Shown here one piece after another: positions 19,090-27,899 of a DNA stretch of 64,000 nt; positions within the stretch are counted from its first letter, which is position 1, and each line of letters starts with the position of its first letter. The DNA is taken from positions 1,922,001 through 1,986,000 of the forward strand of contig NZ_CP107947.1 in the NCBI RefSeq assembly GCF_036059255.1, given 5' to 3'. The notes below the pieces were generated by a model. That model made no database searches. It had not been told where the DNA came from and was given only the letters and a program-made list of their open reading frames with translations. Source of the DNA: Micromonospora sp. NBC_00389. Its GTDB lineage: Bacteria > Actinomycetota > Actinomycetes > Mycobacteriales > Micromonosporaceae. The translations under genes were made by a program, and so were the position numbers.

Positions 19090-19818
19090 TCATGAACCCT
19101 GTGAAGAACCCTGATGCGACAGTTTGTCCAGGTCACGCTTGCAAAACCGGTGGTGAGCCCATTCCTCGTTGAACACAGTGCCGAGGCATTGCCGCACTGT
19201 CCGCCCCTTGGCGTACGGGGGCCATCTGTCGTCGTCCGGGACCGGCGCGGTCTTCGCGAGCTGATCAGGCGTGACCTCGGCCAGCCATGTCTCGATCTCT
19301 GAAGCCTGCCGGACTCGTACGGCGAGCACCTCGTCGAGGCTCGGTTGGGCGGACGGGTCGAGCCCGTCCTCCTGGTCCATGACGAACGGTGGACCCAGTC
19401 CCATGGCCGTGAACGGCTCGGTGAGCCCGAGCATGCAGCGTCGGAACCAAGAGTCGTGCACGAAGACAAGGTGGCGCAGAGTTTCGACCATCGACCACTC
19501 GCCGTCGACGCCGTGATGTTCGCTGTTCTCGGGCATGGACCGAACTCGCTCGGTAGTCGTCGCCCAATCGTCCCGCAGTTGCCGCCAGGCCTCTCGCAGG
19601 TCGTCCGGCTGATCTGAGCGGATCAGCAGCCGTACCGGGTGACGACGGTCGAGCTCCGCCTCGACGTACGACATCACCTCGACCCCGTTGACCACAAGAT
19701 TGGTGACCAGGCCGTCGATCTCGGCATCCTGCATGACCACGCCGACCATCCGCGCTCTACTCAGGTCGCATTCGCGGAATTCTGCGCCGGTGAGGTCCTC
19801 ATCGTGGAAGCGTCGCAT
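19090..19818 (-). CDS. DinB-like protein with pentapeptide-type N-terminus
   Basis: This is a 242-residue protein. The first about 35 residues (MRRFHDEDLTGAEFRECDLSRARMVGVVMQ) follow the A(D/N)LxX pentapeptide repeat. The rest is a four-helix DinB_2 domain with putative metal-binding histidines in ETLRHLVFVHDSWF (about residue 113) and near the end in EEWAHHRFC (about residue 220). DinB-fold proteins include thiol-dependent S-transferases such as mycothiol-dependent enzymes. A mycothiol role would fit an actinobacterium but is inferred only from the fold. It has no visible operon partner. Confidence 0.85.
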   Translation of the reverse strand: MRRFHDEDLTGAEFRECDLSRARMVGVVMQDAEIDGLVTNLVVNGVEVMSYVEAELDRRHPVRLLIRSDQPDDLREAWRQLRDDWATTTERVRSMPENSEHHGVDGEWSMVETLRHLVFVHDSWFRRCMLGLTEPFTAMGLGPPFVMDQEDGLDPSAQPSLDEVLAVRVRQASEIETWLAEVTPDQLAKTAPVPDDDRWPPYAKGRTVRQCLGTVFNEEWAHHRFCKRDLDKLSHQGSSQGS

Positions 19819-20241
19819 GCAGACAGGCTAGGTCGCACCGCACACGCCACGCCTGGATCTGCCGCTGGTAAGGCGCGCAAGGGGCATCGATCCTCGACCG
19901 GTCTGACGGAAGCTAGGTGTGGGCGCAGTGCGGCTTGTCTGCGAGCTGGTTGCCAGACGTACGGTAAGCGCACAGGGATCTTGGCCGATGCGCGCCGCAA
20001 CGCCATAAGCCGCACTCCGAGGTAGTCGGGTCAAATGCGGCGTCTCGGCCGGTTGGCAGGGGATTCCGCTGTCGATGCCCGAACGTCATCGAGTGGCAAT
20101 CGCCGGAGTGGTCAAAGGTTTACGGATCTTGTCCGGTGGCCTGGGCGGCGATGCGTCTGGGACGATGCGGCTCGGCGTGCCATGGCGCTGAATCTGCGTG
20201 GCGCGGTGGGTGGACAGTGCTGCTGGGGACGGGGTCGGCGG
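19819..20241. other. Gene-free interval
   Basis: A 423-base stretch lies between divergent genes. I see no recognisable protein in any frame. It should hold the promoters of the DinB-like gene and of the repeat-containing gene at 20242. Confidence 0.5.
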
Positions 20242-21180
20242 ATGCCTAGGGAAAAGATGTGGGTCGAGTACGAGGACGGCGCGCGTCTGTCGCGATCGGC
20301 GAAGAAACCCGGTTCGTTCAGCCCGCTGACCCGTGACGGCGGTACGAACAACCTGGGCCACGTCACCCTCGACCCGATCGACGGAGACGAGATGCCGCAT
20401 CTAGGACCCAGGGAACGCTCCGAGCTCGAGGACTTCCTGCGCGAGCTGGCTGTCGAGGTGACGCTGATAGCCCTGGAAAGGGCCAGGCCGCACGTCGAGA
20501 GGTGGGTGGCCGAAACCGCCGTCCCGGCCGCCACGTCGGCGGTGGCGTCGGCCGTCCCGGCTGTCGGGGCGGCGGTAGCATCGGCCGGCTCCGCTGTCGG
20601 GTCGGCTGCGGTAACGGCCGGCTCCGCCGTGGGGTCGGCGGTGGCATCGGCCGGCTCCGCCGTGGGGTCGGCTGCGGTAACGGCCAGCTCCGCTGTCGGG
20701 TCGACCGTGTCATCAGCGTGGAACAAGGCGACCCGCAAGAAGAAAAAGCGGGTCGTCGCCGTCGAGTCGCACATCGGGGCGGAACCTGCACCAGTGAACC
20801 CCGCACCGGTGGAAGCCGGTGTGGTGCTGGAAGCTGCGCCTGTGGAAGCGTCGCATGACGTGGCTGCCGCTATCGAGGCGTACAGGGCTGGTATGAGCCG
20901 GGCGGAAGCGCGGAAGCGTATCGTCGTGGCGCTAGCTGCCCGGCTGTTCAGCGAGCAGCAGATCGAGATCGTGCGCAATGCGCGGATCGACGATGACCGC
21001 GATACAGCGGAGCTGAACAGCGCCACCCTGGCATTGACGCAGAAGCAGATCGGCGAGAGCGTCCAGCTGATGTTGGAGAGCACCCCTGCTCTGCTCGCCG
21101 AAGACGCCATGGCTGACCTGCGGAAAATCCTCGGCCCCGCGCCCGCCGAGGAGGACGGGCAGCCCGAACGACGCATGTGA
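20242..21180 (+). CDS. Hypothetical protein with Ala/Val/Gly/Ser tandem repeats
   Basis: The frame is open well upstream; ATG at 20242 (MPREKMWVEYEDGARL) is chosen because a purine-rich GGGGACGGGG precedes it and the protein gains its ordered start there, giving 312 residues. A 95-residue N-terminal part ends in a helix (ELEDFLRELAVEVTLIALER). About 16 heptad-like ASAGSAVGSA repeats follow (residues about 95-160), and then a Lys/Arg cluster (KATRKKKKR). The C-terminal helical domain includes AAIEAYRAGMSRAEARKRI. The repeats are glycine-zipper-like and could form a membrane-inserting or amphipathic hairpin. I do not recognise the family. Confidence 0.65.
   Translation: MPREKMWVEYEDGARLSRSAKKPGSFSPLTRDGGTNNLGHVTLDPIDGDEMPHLGPRERSELEDFLRELAVEVTLIALERARPHVERWVAETAVPAATSAVASAVPAVGAAVASAGSAVGSAAVTAGSAVGSAVASAGSAVGSAAVTASSAVGSTVSSAWNKATRKKKKRVVAVESHIGAEPAPVNPAPVEAGVVLEAAPVEASHDVAAAIEAYRAGMSRAEARKRIVVALAARLFSEQQIEIVRNARIDDDRDTAELNSATLALTQKQIGESVQLMLESTPALLAEDAMADLRKILGPAPAEEDGQPERRM
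20569..20708. repeat. Tandem repeat of about 36/72 bp inside a coding region
   Basis: The coding sequence repeats a block of the type GGCCGGCTCCGC(C/T)GT followed by GGGTCGGC, in alternating versions (GCGGTAACG and GTGGCATCG), each pair spanning about 72 bases. It encodes the ASAGSAVGSA repeats, and copy number could vary between strains. Confidence 0.75.
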
Positions 21181-21625
21181 AGCGTCACGGCCGCCATCTT
21201 CGAGTCACTCCACGGCGCTCGCCCAGTCGGCGAGTGCGGATTGCGCCGTACCGGTCGACCAAAGGCCCCGAGCGACCCCGCACACAGTTGCACCGGGATG
21301 GCCACCGGTGACGACTCCCGGTCGGTCTCGGCTCCGACCGGGCCGCTTCGCCGGCCATAGCCGGACGGTCTGCGTACCGTCGTCCACGTGACCTCGCGGC
21401 ACGCCACGTCGGAGGACTCGGCCACACCGAGCTGCGGCCACGCCATCATGGCCGGCCGGTGGCCCATCAAAGGCTCGCTGCCGCGCACCTGAGCAGACCC
21501 TCGTTAAGCATGGTTGAGGTCCGCTATAAACGTTGAGATTAGCGAGGTCCAGTCAGGCTGCTGCATCCTCACTTGCTGCTCCGCGCTTGCTGGTGTTCAT
21601 GGCTGCTGGTGACACACCGTGATGT
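21181..21625. other. Gene-free interval before the recombinase
   Basis: There is no supported gene in this 445-base stretch. Its right part (about 21500-21560) is less GC-rich (CTATAAACGTTGAGATTAGC), unlike the surrounding DNA, and could be the recombination site or promoter region of the adjacent recombinase. Confidence 0.45.
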
Positions 21626-22540
21626 ATGGCCGCCTCCTCTTCGTCCGCGTCCGGTGTCATACCTCCCGACCAGCTCGTCATGCGTGCAGCAGTGTCTGCC
21701 TTCCTGGGCCGCTATCGCGGCCAGACACGCGTGCATACCGAGTCCGACCTGCGTGTCTTCCTCCGCTGGTGCACCGAGCAAGACCTCGACCCGCTAATCA
21801 TTCGCCGAGTCGACGTCGAACGATATGTGCGCTGGCTGCAGGACGTCCGCCGGTATCAGCCCTCGACGGTCTCGCGACGCCTGTCCGTGGTGGTCGGCTT
21901 CTACCGGGTCTGCGTCATCGACGCCATCCTCGAACATCCCCCAGCCGACTACGTCCGCCGTCCCACCGTGCCGTCCGAATCACCGACCCTCGGGCTGGGG
22001 CACCTGCAGTTCGAGGCCCTGATCACCACCGCCCGGCAGTCCACCAACCCGAACGACTTCGCCCTGATCGCGCTCCTGGGACTGCTCGGTTTGCGAATCT
22101 TCGAGGCGTGCGGCGCCAGCATCGGCGACCTGGGCGAGGAACACGGCCACCGCGTCCTGCGCATACACGGTAAGGGCGGCAAGGGTGCTCGTCCCGCTGC
22201 CACCAGCTGTGGCCCGAGCTATCGACCGGGCCGTCGATGAACGCACCGGCGGACCGATCCTGCGTAACACCGTCGGCGCGCGGATGGACCGGCACGCGGC
22301 GACCCGCCGGCTCAAGCATCTCGCCGAAACCGCAGGCATCCGGATGCCGAGGATGCACCCGCACATGCTGCGCCACACGTTCGTGACCACCATGCTCGAC
22401 GCCGGGGTCAGCCTCCGCGACGTACAGATCGCCGCCCGCCACGCCGACCCCGCACCACGATGCGCTACGACCGGGCCCTCAAGAACCTCGATCGGCACCC
22501 GAACTACATCCTCGCCGCCTACATGGCCTCAGGCACGTGA
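21626..22540 (+). pseudogene. Tyrosine recombinase (XerC/D-like), two frameshifts
   Basis: The intact protein would be about 300 residues. The N-terminal SAM-like domain (SDLRVFLRWCTEQDLDPL, VERYVRWLQDVRRYQPSTVS) and the first catalytic Arg (GLLGLRIFEA) are in one frame up to GKGGK near 22,180. The frame then shifts by one base into VLVPLPPAVARAIDRAV and HPHMLRHTF. A second shift near 22,450 moves into a third frame carrying RHADPRTTMRYDRA, with the nucleophile Tyr, and DRHPNYILAAYMASGT before TGA at 22538-22540. All catalytic residues (R, K, HxxR, H, Y) can be traced across the three frames. Decay, or sequencing error, is the cause. It may have mobilised the surrounding accessory DNA. Confidence 0.85.
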
Positions 22541-22672
22541 CAGCGACCGACCGGGTTGAGCGACTCTGCCGAGTTCAGGGCGCCGGCTCACCGGTTGCTG
22601 AACGACCGGATCTGCCGATGAGCGAACGGTGCCGGTGTCCGCTCAGCAAGGCTGCTGTGGTTAGCATCGTTT

Positions 22673-23347
22673 GTGACGGATCTCCATGTACTTCGTGTGT
22701 TCTGCGGTCCCGGCGGTAAGTACGGAAGCCAGCTCGGCGTTGTTCTTGACGGCCATACCGTGGCCGCTGGGCAGGACCGCCAAGCCGTGGCCGCGCGGCT
22801 GGGCTTCAGCGAAACCGTCTTCGTCGAAGATGCCGGCACAGGGGTCGTCGATATCCACACGCCAAGCGTGCGGCTGCCGTTTGCCGGTCATCCCCTGGTC
22901 GGCACGTCCTGGCTGCTGAGTCGGCTCCGAGCCCGGCCGGAACTCCTGCGCCCGCCGGCGGGCTCGGTGCCAACCTGGCAGGACGGCGAGTTCACCTGGA
23001 TCAGGGGTCGCGCGCAGTGGGTGCCCGGCAGGCGCATGCAGCAGTACGCCTCAGCTGAGGAGGTTGACGCGCTGCCGTGTCCGCCGCCAGGTGATGGGTG
23101 GTTGTACGCGTGGGCGTGGCAGGACCGTGCCGCCGGTCGGGTGCGTACCAGGGGATTTCCTCGCCGGGGCGACGCCATCGTCGAGGATGAAGCCACCGGA
23201 GCGTCCGCGATCGTGCTCACCGCCGAGCTACGCCGTGCGCTGGACATCATGCAGGGCAAGGGATCGCAGATCCTGACTCGACCAGGTCCGAACGACGCCG
23301 TCGAAGTCGGCGGCCGGGTCATCCTTGAGGAAACCCGCTCCCTCTAA
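22673..23347 (+). CDS. PhzF-family isomerase-like protein
   Basis: This 224-residue protein has PhzF/diaminopimelate-epimerase-fold signatures. A catalytic-type Glu is in LGFSETVFVE (about residue 46), the glycine-rich LPFAGHPLVGTSWLL is at about residue 67, and DEATGASAIVL lies in the second lobe (about residue 170). PhzF isomerises an intermediate of phenazine synthesis, but most homologues belong to no phenazine cluster and have unknown substrates. No other phenazine gene is nearby. It is about 60 residues shorter than typical PhzF (about 280), mainly between the two lobes, and begins at GTG. Expression as a single gene is likely. Confidence 0.85.
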   Translation: MTDLHVLRVFCGPGGKYGSQLGVVLDGHTVAAGQDRQAVAARLGFSETVFVEDAGTGVVDIHTPSVRLPFAGHPLVGTSWLLSRLRARPELLRPPAGSVPTWQDGEFTWIRGRAQWVPGRRMQQYASAEEVDALPCPPPGDGWLYAWAWQDRAAGRVRTRGFPRRGDAIVEDEATGASAIVLTAELRRALDIMQGKGSQILTRPGPNDAVEVGGRVILEETRSL

Positions 23348-23397
23348 TTGAGCCACTCCCACAGCGCCCAAGCCAGGCGGAAGCTCAGCTGCCGAGA

Positions 23398-23988
23398 TCA
23401 ATCCTCGCCGGGGTCGAGGAACAACTCGGCCAGCCGGGGCAGCCGACGCCGCATCTCGTCATCGTCATCAAAGTCGAAGTCCTCACCCATGTCGGGCTCG
23501 CGGGCCTCGTCGATGCCGACCGCAACCTGCTGGCGGGCCTTCATCGCCTCGTAGAACGCGTGGTCGTCACCCGTGACCTGCTCGTAGGCCTCGCTGGCTA
23601 CGTAGTTCACCGACTCGGCGAACAGCGCGCCGTCGTCTTCCTCGGCCGCCGCTTGTCGTACCACGGGATGGTCAGCCAGTCCTTCGGGGGAGGCCAGGAC
23701 ACGGTCGTACCACTCGCGCCCTAGCGCGATGACTCCCGCCCGGAAATCCATAAAGCTGTCGTCCGAGCATCCCCCGCCGATCAGGTACGCAGCCGCCCAC
23801 ACGTCCCAGCGATAGAGGGCGCCATGGAGCTGATCGAAGAGCTCCTGGAACTCGAGGATGCCCTCCGGTGATGTTGCGGCCAAGCGCGTCACCAGTGCCG
23901 CGGCAACGGCCTCACCGTCGTCGCCGGTCCGCCCATCGAGTCCCGCCCCGGCCGACTCCACGACCGCCCAAAACTCGTCAACGTTCAT
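23398..23988 (-). CDS. DUF4240 family protein
   Basis: This is a 196-residue soluble protein from ATG at 23988 (MNVDEFWAVVE); a 27-residue longer frame exists, but the family begins at this point. Conserved features are LEFQELFDQLHGALYRWDVWAAAYLIGGGCSDDSF, where GGCSDD is the hallmark, then DFRAGVIALGREWYDRVLASPEGLAD. The C-terminus is strongly acidic (EDFDFDDDDE). The family's function is unknown; some copies are found with polymorphic toxin or antibiotic clusters. It has no evident partner here. Confidence 0.85.
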   Translation of the reverse strand: MNVDEFWAVVESAGAGLDGRTGDDGEAVAAALVTRLAATSPEGILEFQELFDQLHGALYRWDVWAAAYLIGGGCSDDSFMDFRAGVIALGREWYDRVLASPEGLADHPVVRQAAAEEDDGALFAESVNYVASEAYEQVTGDDHAFYEAMKARQQVAVGIDEAREPDMGEDFDFDDDDEMRRRLPRLAELFLDPGED

Positions 23989-24456
23989 GGCGCGAGAGTC
24001 TCCCACGGCCAACCGACACAACTCATGCCTGTCGACCCAGGCACCGGTCGCGAGCAGCCGCTCAGGCATTCCTGACCCTGAGCATCCGCTATGCCGCGAT
24101 CCGCGCGTTACGCAGCGTGACGACTATGCGCTACGCAGCGTCATGGCAAGCGGATCGGATCCGGCGTCCGGTCGTGCCGAATAGCGGATGTTCGCCGAGC
24201 CTGTTCTGGAGGAGAGACGGCCGGGGTGTGCGATCTTCGCCGTGCGATGGTGGTGCGCTCCCCTTCGGCGCTCGTCATGCCTGCAACGCGGGCGACGCTC
24301 TCTCAGGTCGCCCGCGAGCTGGGGCCCGATGTTGACCAGGTCCTCCAACCGATCCAGCAGCTGACCCAACGTAGCTCGATGCATCATCAACCGCTGACGC
24401 AAATCGGCAAGCCCGACGCCGCTGAGCCGCGGCCGCGCGTGCGCCGGAACGGCAGA
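23989..24456. other. Interval with dispersed repeat R1 and no firm gene
   Basis: Frames here are short and unconvincing. A minus-strand helical peptide (MRQRLMMHRATLGQLLDRLE, from 24402) could be the start of a decayed gene, but it runs into frames without a coherent end. Repeat R1 lies at 24083-24190. Confidence 0.45.
24083..24190. repeat. Dispersed repeat copy R1
   Basis: This copy begins with CATCCGCT and ends with its complement AGCGGATG, with GCCGCGATCCGCGCGTTACGCA at 24093-24114 near the left end. The same left block occurs at 25385 and a variant at 18862. Terminal inverted repeats and three copies in 7 kb suggest a small non-autonomous mobile or palindromic element. Confidence 0.6.
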
Positions 24457-24843
24457 CTACCGTTCCCCGATCGGGTCGGTGGTGGGCCGATACCCGGCGC
24501 AGATCGCGTGCATGCGGGTGATGTGACCGGCGCCGTCAGTGTCGAAGTAGGCCCGCTGCTCGACGATGAATGGGCCGTCCGCGTTCCGGACCCGGAAACG
24601 GTAGTCGATGCGTTCGCGATCAACTACGTGCCCCGCCTCGACATGCTCAATCTTTTCGATAACGTCATCGGGCTCGAACCACTGGTACAGCACCTCGTGC
24701 ACGATCCGCTGTGGGGAATCCGCCTCCCAGAAACGCCCGGGCGTCATGCCACGGAAGATCACGTCGGGGACAAAGAGTGCGAGAAGGCCGTTTGTGTCTT
24801 TGGCCGCCAGAGCAGCCACATACCTTGATCCAAGATCGGTCAT
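24457..24843 (-). CDS. SnoaL/NTF2-like protein
   Basis: This 128-residue protein has an NTF2-like fold. The start helix (LGSRYVAALAAKDTNGLLALFV) is followed by a PDVIFRGMTPGRFWEADSP strand and loop, a middle helix (RIVHEVLYQWF), and beta strands that include VVDRERIDYRFRVR and FIVEQRAYFDTDGAGHITRMHAI. The closest broad class is SnoaL-like small-molecule binding proteins, which may be isomerases, cyclases or ligand binders. No catalytic role can be assigned. It is monocistronic and convergent with nothing nearby. Confidence 0.85.
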   Translation of the reverse strand: MTDLGSRYVAALAAKDTNGLLALFVPDVIFRGMTPGRFWEADSPQRIVHEVLYQWFEPDDVIEKIEHVEAGHVVDRERIDYRFRVRNADGPFIVEQRAYFDTDGAGHITRMHAICAGYRPTTDPIGER

Positions 24844-25045
24844 CCGTCACCCCTTCGGGAAGCGAGACCATCGACCGGGTGACCCGGCACCGCTGGCTGT
24901 CGGCCCTAGCCTTTGCTGCTTTCAGTGCCGCTGAGAATAACGCCGGTGGTTGGTGCTTTGCATCGGCCAGGACTGGACCGTCCGGGCTGGCCCCCTCGAC
25001 GATCGTCCTGTGCCCTGCGATGCTTGGTGGCGGATAGGAGCTGAC

Positions 25046-25360
25046 ATGCGGGTGACGGCCTGGAGCAACGGTTCGGCGAGTTCATCAGTTGCGGGGTACG
25101 GCCTTCGCGTAACCCCCGCGGACCGGGATATGCACTTCGATCGTGGTTGGGAGCATGTGGAGGTTGACCTGGGCATCCACGGTCCCGCCGCCATTCCGCT
25201 CTCTGAATCCTTTTGGGCTAGATGTACCGAACTTCGGAGCGCGAGTGTCGGCCGTTGGCTCCTCGCCCACCGCCTGGCACCTTGGCCCAACGGCTCCCCA
25301 CCGAAACTCGAGTTGCTACATCTCGGTGGAAACGCGTTCCAACTGTCACCGCTTAGGTAG
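25046..25360 (+). CDS. Small conserved hypothetical protein
   Basis: This is a 104-residue protein from ATG at 25046 with the ribosome binding site AGGAG 6 bases upstream. Visible pattern: MRVTAWSNGS, GYGLRVTPADRDMHF, PLSESFWARCTELRSASVG, APWPNGSPPKLELLHLG. It looks like a compact beta/alpha domain that I have the impression of having seen in many bacteria, without known function. There is no signal or membrane span. An upstream extension of 32 codons is open but lacks a ribosome binding site. Confidence 0.7.
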   Translation: MRVTAWSNGSASSSVAGYGLRVTPADRDMHFDRGWEHVEVDLGIHGPAAIPLSESFWARCTELRSASVGRWLLAHRLAPWPNGSPPKLELLHLGGNAFQLSPLR

Positions 25361-25373
25361 GTGTGGCGAACGG

Positions 25374-25458
25374 CATCCTCATCTGCCGCGATCCGCGCGT
25401 TACGCAAGGTGACCTCGGACGCTGCCGATCGGTGTCCGGAACTGCCGAGAAGCGGATG
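25374..25458. repeat. Dispersed repeat copy R2
   Basis: The left block GCCGCGATCCGCGCGTTACG at 25385-25404 is identical to R1, and the copy ends with the same AGCGGATG at 25451-25458 as R1. It is about 20 bases shorter than R1 in the middle. Confidence 0.6.
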
Positions 25459-25560
25459 TCGACTCAATCCCTCCTGGCGCGCTGGTTCCGGATGAGAGTC
25501 AGCAGGGCGGCATGCGTCTGCTCGTCGGCGGCCACGACAAGACCGCCGCCCGCACCCGTG

Positions 25561-26712
25561 TCAGCGTACGAACGAGAACTTCGCCTTACCGTCGACGGCC
25601 CGTACGGTTCCGGTGATCTCGAAGGCGACGGACTCCTGCCAGGAGTTGGTGTCACTCGGCGAGCGGACCAGGGTCACGGTGGCTACGCCCTGGGCGGAGG
25701 ACTGCACCGAGACGATGCCGCCCGAAACCACCTTGAGGACCAGTTCCGGATACCGGATGATGGTCCATGCCTTGACCGTCGCCACGTAGCTGCTCGCCCG
25801 GAAGGGGCAGTCCGCCGGATCACGCTCGGTGCGGCGCGCGCAGTCGTCCACGTGGGCCCGCACCTGCTGCTCGATGTCCCGGCGCACATCGTCGCGGACC
25901 TCGGCCGAGGAATGCTCGAGAATCGCGCCACCGGCAAACGCGATCATCGGTTGTGCCTGGTACAGCGGGTGCTCGGGGAGGGTGACCCGGTAGGCACCCG
26001 GATAGGCGATCATGGACCGGGTGGTGGTCACCAACAGGCTGGTACCGGCGACGACCAGCCGGTCCGCCAGCGGGTGGGCCAGCGTGAGTTCGAGCAGCCC
26101 GTCCGTGATCCGCCATGAACGCAGCCCTCGTACGCCCCCCTGGTTGATCAGGGGCAGGGTCCTCGTGATGCGTGGGCCACCGAAGTCGTAGCTGACCTGC
26201 GTGGACGCGCTGCCCACGGTCCAGCTCGTGACCTTGATCTCGACGTTGCGCGGCGGGGTGTAACCGCTGTTGGCCAGCGTGCTGTTCGTCAACAGCGACA
26301 AGTCCGCCCGCGCGTCCACTCCGGCGACGGATCCCGACTGACCGACCGTGGAACCCTCGGCGAGCAACGTACGCGCCCGGTCGGCGTCCCGGTCGGCCAA
26401 CGCGTCGAAGTAGGCGCGCACCGCGGCCTCCGGTCCGACAAATCGCGGCACCAGCAGCACCGACGCCGCGCAGAGACCCACCAGCCCGACGGCCGCCGCG
26501 ATCACGATGGGCAGCCAGAGCCGGCCATGGCCGGCCTTCCGTGGCGGAGCCGGTGGCACCGGTGGCGGGAAGCCGGGGCCCACGCCAGGCGGGGAAGGGG
26601 CTTCCCCGAGTGCGCCGGAACCGAGAACACTCCGCCCACAGCCCGGGCACGACCCCGCGACCAGCAACGAGCCGCACGCGGTGCAGTACCGGTCCCGCCG
26701 TGGCTGATTCAC
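25561..26712 (-). CDS. Zinc-ribbon single-span membrane protein, tandem paralogue 3
   Basis: This is a 383-residue protein from GTG at 26712 with GAGAGGGAG upstream. It has a cytoplasmic zinc ribbon (YCTACGSLLVAGSCPGCG, about residues 9-27), a Pro/Gly linker, one membrane helix (LWLPIVIAAAVGLVGLCAA, about residues 63-85) and a large external domain. That domain opens with AVRAYFDALADRDADRARTLL, as in NTF2/DUF4878-like extracytoplasmic domains. A shared two-Cys region near the end (VDDCARRTERDPADCPF) probably forms a disulfide. It is the third gene of a three-paralogue operon, 40 bases after the second. The architecture recalls zinc-ribbon envelope proteins such as TcaA, but I cannot assign function. 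Confidence 0.8.
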   Translation of the reverse strand: MNQPRRDRYCTACGSLLVAGSCPGCGRSVLGSGALGEAPSPPGVGPGFPPPVPPAPPRKAGHGRLWLPIVIAAAVGLVGLCAASVLLVPRFVGPEAAVRAYFDALADRDADRARTLLAEGSTVGQSGSVAGVDARADLSLLTNSTLANSGYTPPRNVEIKVTSWTVGSASTQVSYDFGGPRITRTLPLINQGGVRGLRSWRITDGLLELTLAHPLADRLVVAGTSLLVTTTRSMIAYPGAYRVTLPEHPLYQAQPMIAFAGGAILEHSSAEVRDDVRRDIEQQVRAHVDDCARRTERDPADCPFRASSYVATVKAWTIIRYPELVLKVVSGGIVSVQSSAQGVATVTLVRSPSDTNSWQESVAFEITGTVRAVDGKAKFSFVR

Positions 26713-26752
26713 CGAACTCCCTCTCTCGATCCGCGGTCTGTGCTGTGACGGC

Positions 26753-27832
26753 TCAGCGGGTGGGCACGAACACGACCTTGCCCTCGGCCACGCGCGCCGT
26801 GCCGGACACCGAGAACGCGGTGCTGTAGGCGAATTCCGGCGCGACCGGAGAATCGGTCCGGCCGGTCACCACGGCCGCCCCCGCTTGCCCGACGACGAAT
26901 CCCTCGCCGCCGGCCGCCAACTGCACCCGTAAAATCGGGTACGCAGTGATCGTCCAGTTGACGTCCGTGACGGGACCGTTGCTGACGCCGTGGAACGGGC
27001 ATCCCGGCGGCTCAAGGTCGGTGCTCCCGGCGCATTTGTCGAGGTACGCCCGCACCTGCGGCTCGATCTCCTGAAGAACGGTGGGCCGCAGCCGTACCAC
27101 GAAGCGGCGGCTGTCGTCGGGGGCTCCCGCCTGCACGGTGACGGGATCCGCTTCCCGGACGGTGTTCGCGAGCGGCGCGATCTGGTACATGCCCGGGAAC
27201 ACCGCCTCGATCCTGGGCCGGGACGCCGGTACCAGGGTGCCCGCGACATTGTAGGTGTCCCACCCGGTGTCGTTCATCGGCATCGGCAGCGGCAGCAGCC
27301 CGTTCTGGATCGTCCAGCCGCCGCTCCACCCGTCGGTGCGGATCAAGGTGAGTTCGAGCTGACTGTTCCCTTGGCCGAGGCGGTAGTCGACCTTCACCTT
27401 GCTGGTGTCGGCGAGCGCGTAAAGGATCGTGACCTTCGGCTTGCTGGGTGGGGTGTATCCGGGGTCGTTCAGCGTGCGGTTGGTCAGCATCGGCGGGTCG
27501 GTCTGCTTGCGGGATCTCGGTTCGAGGAGTGCCAGCGCGTCGTCGGCGTCGCGCGCGGCGAGGGCCTCGAAGTAGGAGCGGGCCACCTCGTCGGGATCGT
27601 CCGGGAACATGCGCAATACCACCAGTGGCACCGCCGTCGCGAGGAGGAGTCCGACGACCGTGCCGGCCAGGATCAGCGGCCAGCGCCGCCGGCGGGGTAT
27701 GGCGGCACCGGAGTGCGTCGCCGCCGGCCGGTGTCCAGACGGCCCGACGCGACACGGGAACCGGTGCCCCGGATCGCCGTGGACCGGCGTGCCACAGTCC
27801 GGACAGTATCGAGCGGGCGCTGTATCTGTCAT
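26753..27832 (-). CDS. Zinc-ribbon single-span membrane protein, tandem paralogue 2
   Basis: This is a 359-residue protein from ATG at 27832 (MTDTAPARYCPDCG). The N-terminal ribbon YCPDCGTPVHGDPGHRFPC has only three clear Cys plus a His in the second half, so metal binding may be altered. A membrane helix (RWPLILAGTVVGLLLATAV) follows. The external domain begins with VARSYFEALAARDADDALALL and shares GYTPPSKPKV, VRAYLDKCAG and PPGCPFHG with its neighbours. It is the second gene of the operon, 67 bases after the first. The close motif order across the three shows duplication of a single ancestor. Confidence 0.8.
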   Translation of the reverse strand: MTDTAPARYCPDCGTPVHGDPGHRFPCRVGPSGHRPAATHSGAAIPRRRRWPLILAGTVVGLLLATAVPLVVLRMFPDDPDEVARSYFEALAARDADDALALLEPRSRKQTDPPMLTNRTLNDPGYTPPSKPKVTILYALADTSKVKVDYRLGQGNSQLELTLIRTDGWSGGWTIQNGLLPLPMPMNDTGWDTYNVAGTLVPASRPRIEAVFPGMYQIAPLANTVREADPVTVQAGAPDDSRRFVVRLRPTVLQEIEPQVRAYLDKCAGSTDLEPPGCPFHGVSNGPVTDVNWTITAYPILRVQLAAGGEGFVVGQAGAAVVTGRTDSPVAPEFAYSTAFSVSGTARVAEGKVVFVPTR

Positions 27833-27899
27833 CGGGTCACCTTGCTCGTCGGGTAGGGCGGGAACGTGGCCGGCCATGCGGAGACCGGACGGACGCGGA

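Noticed and set aside
19043..19103. Small frame beginning MTATVTKYGSTGSEF
   Set aside because: It has no ribosome binding site, is about 20 codons long and resembles no known peptide.
24124..24402. Minus-strand frame beginning MRQRLMMHRATLGQLLDRLE
   Set aside because: The first part looks like a helical protein, but it soon enters low-complexity sequence and overlaps the dispersed repeat, so no gene could be supported.
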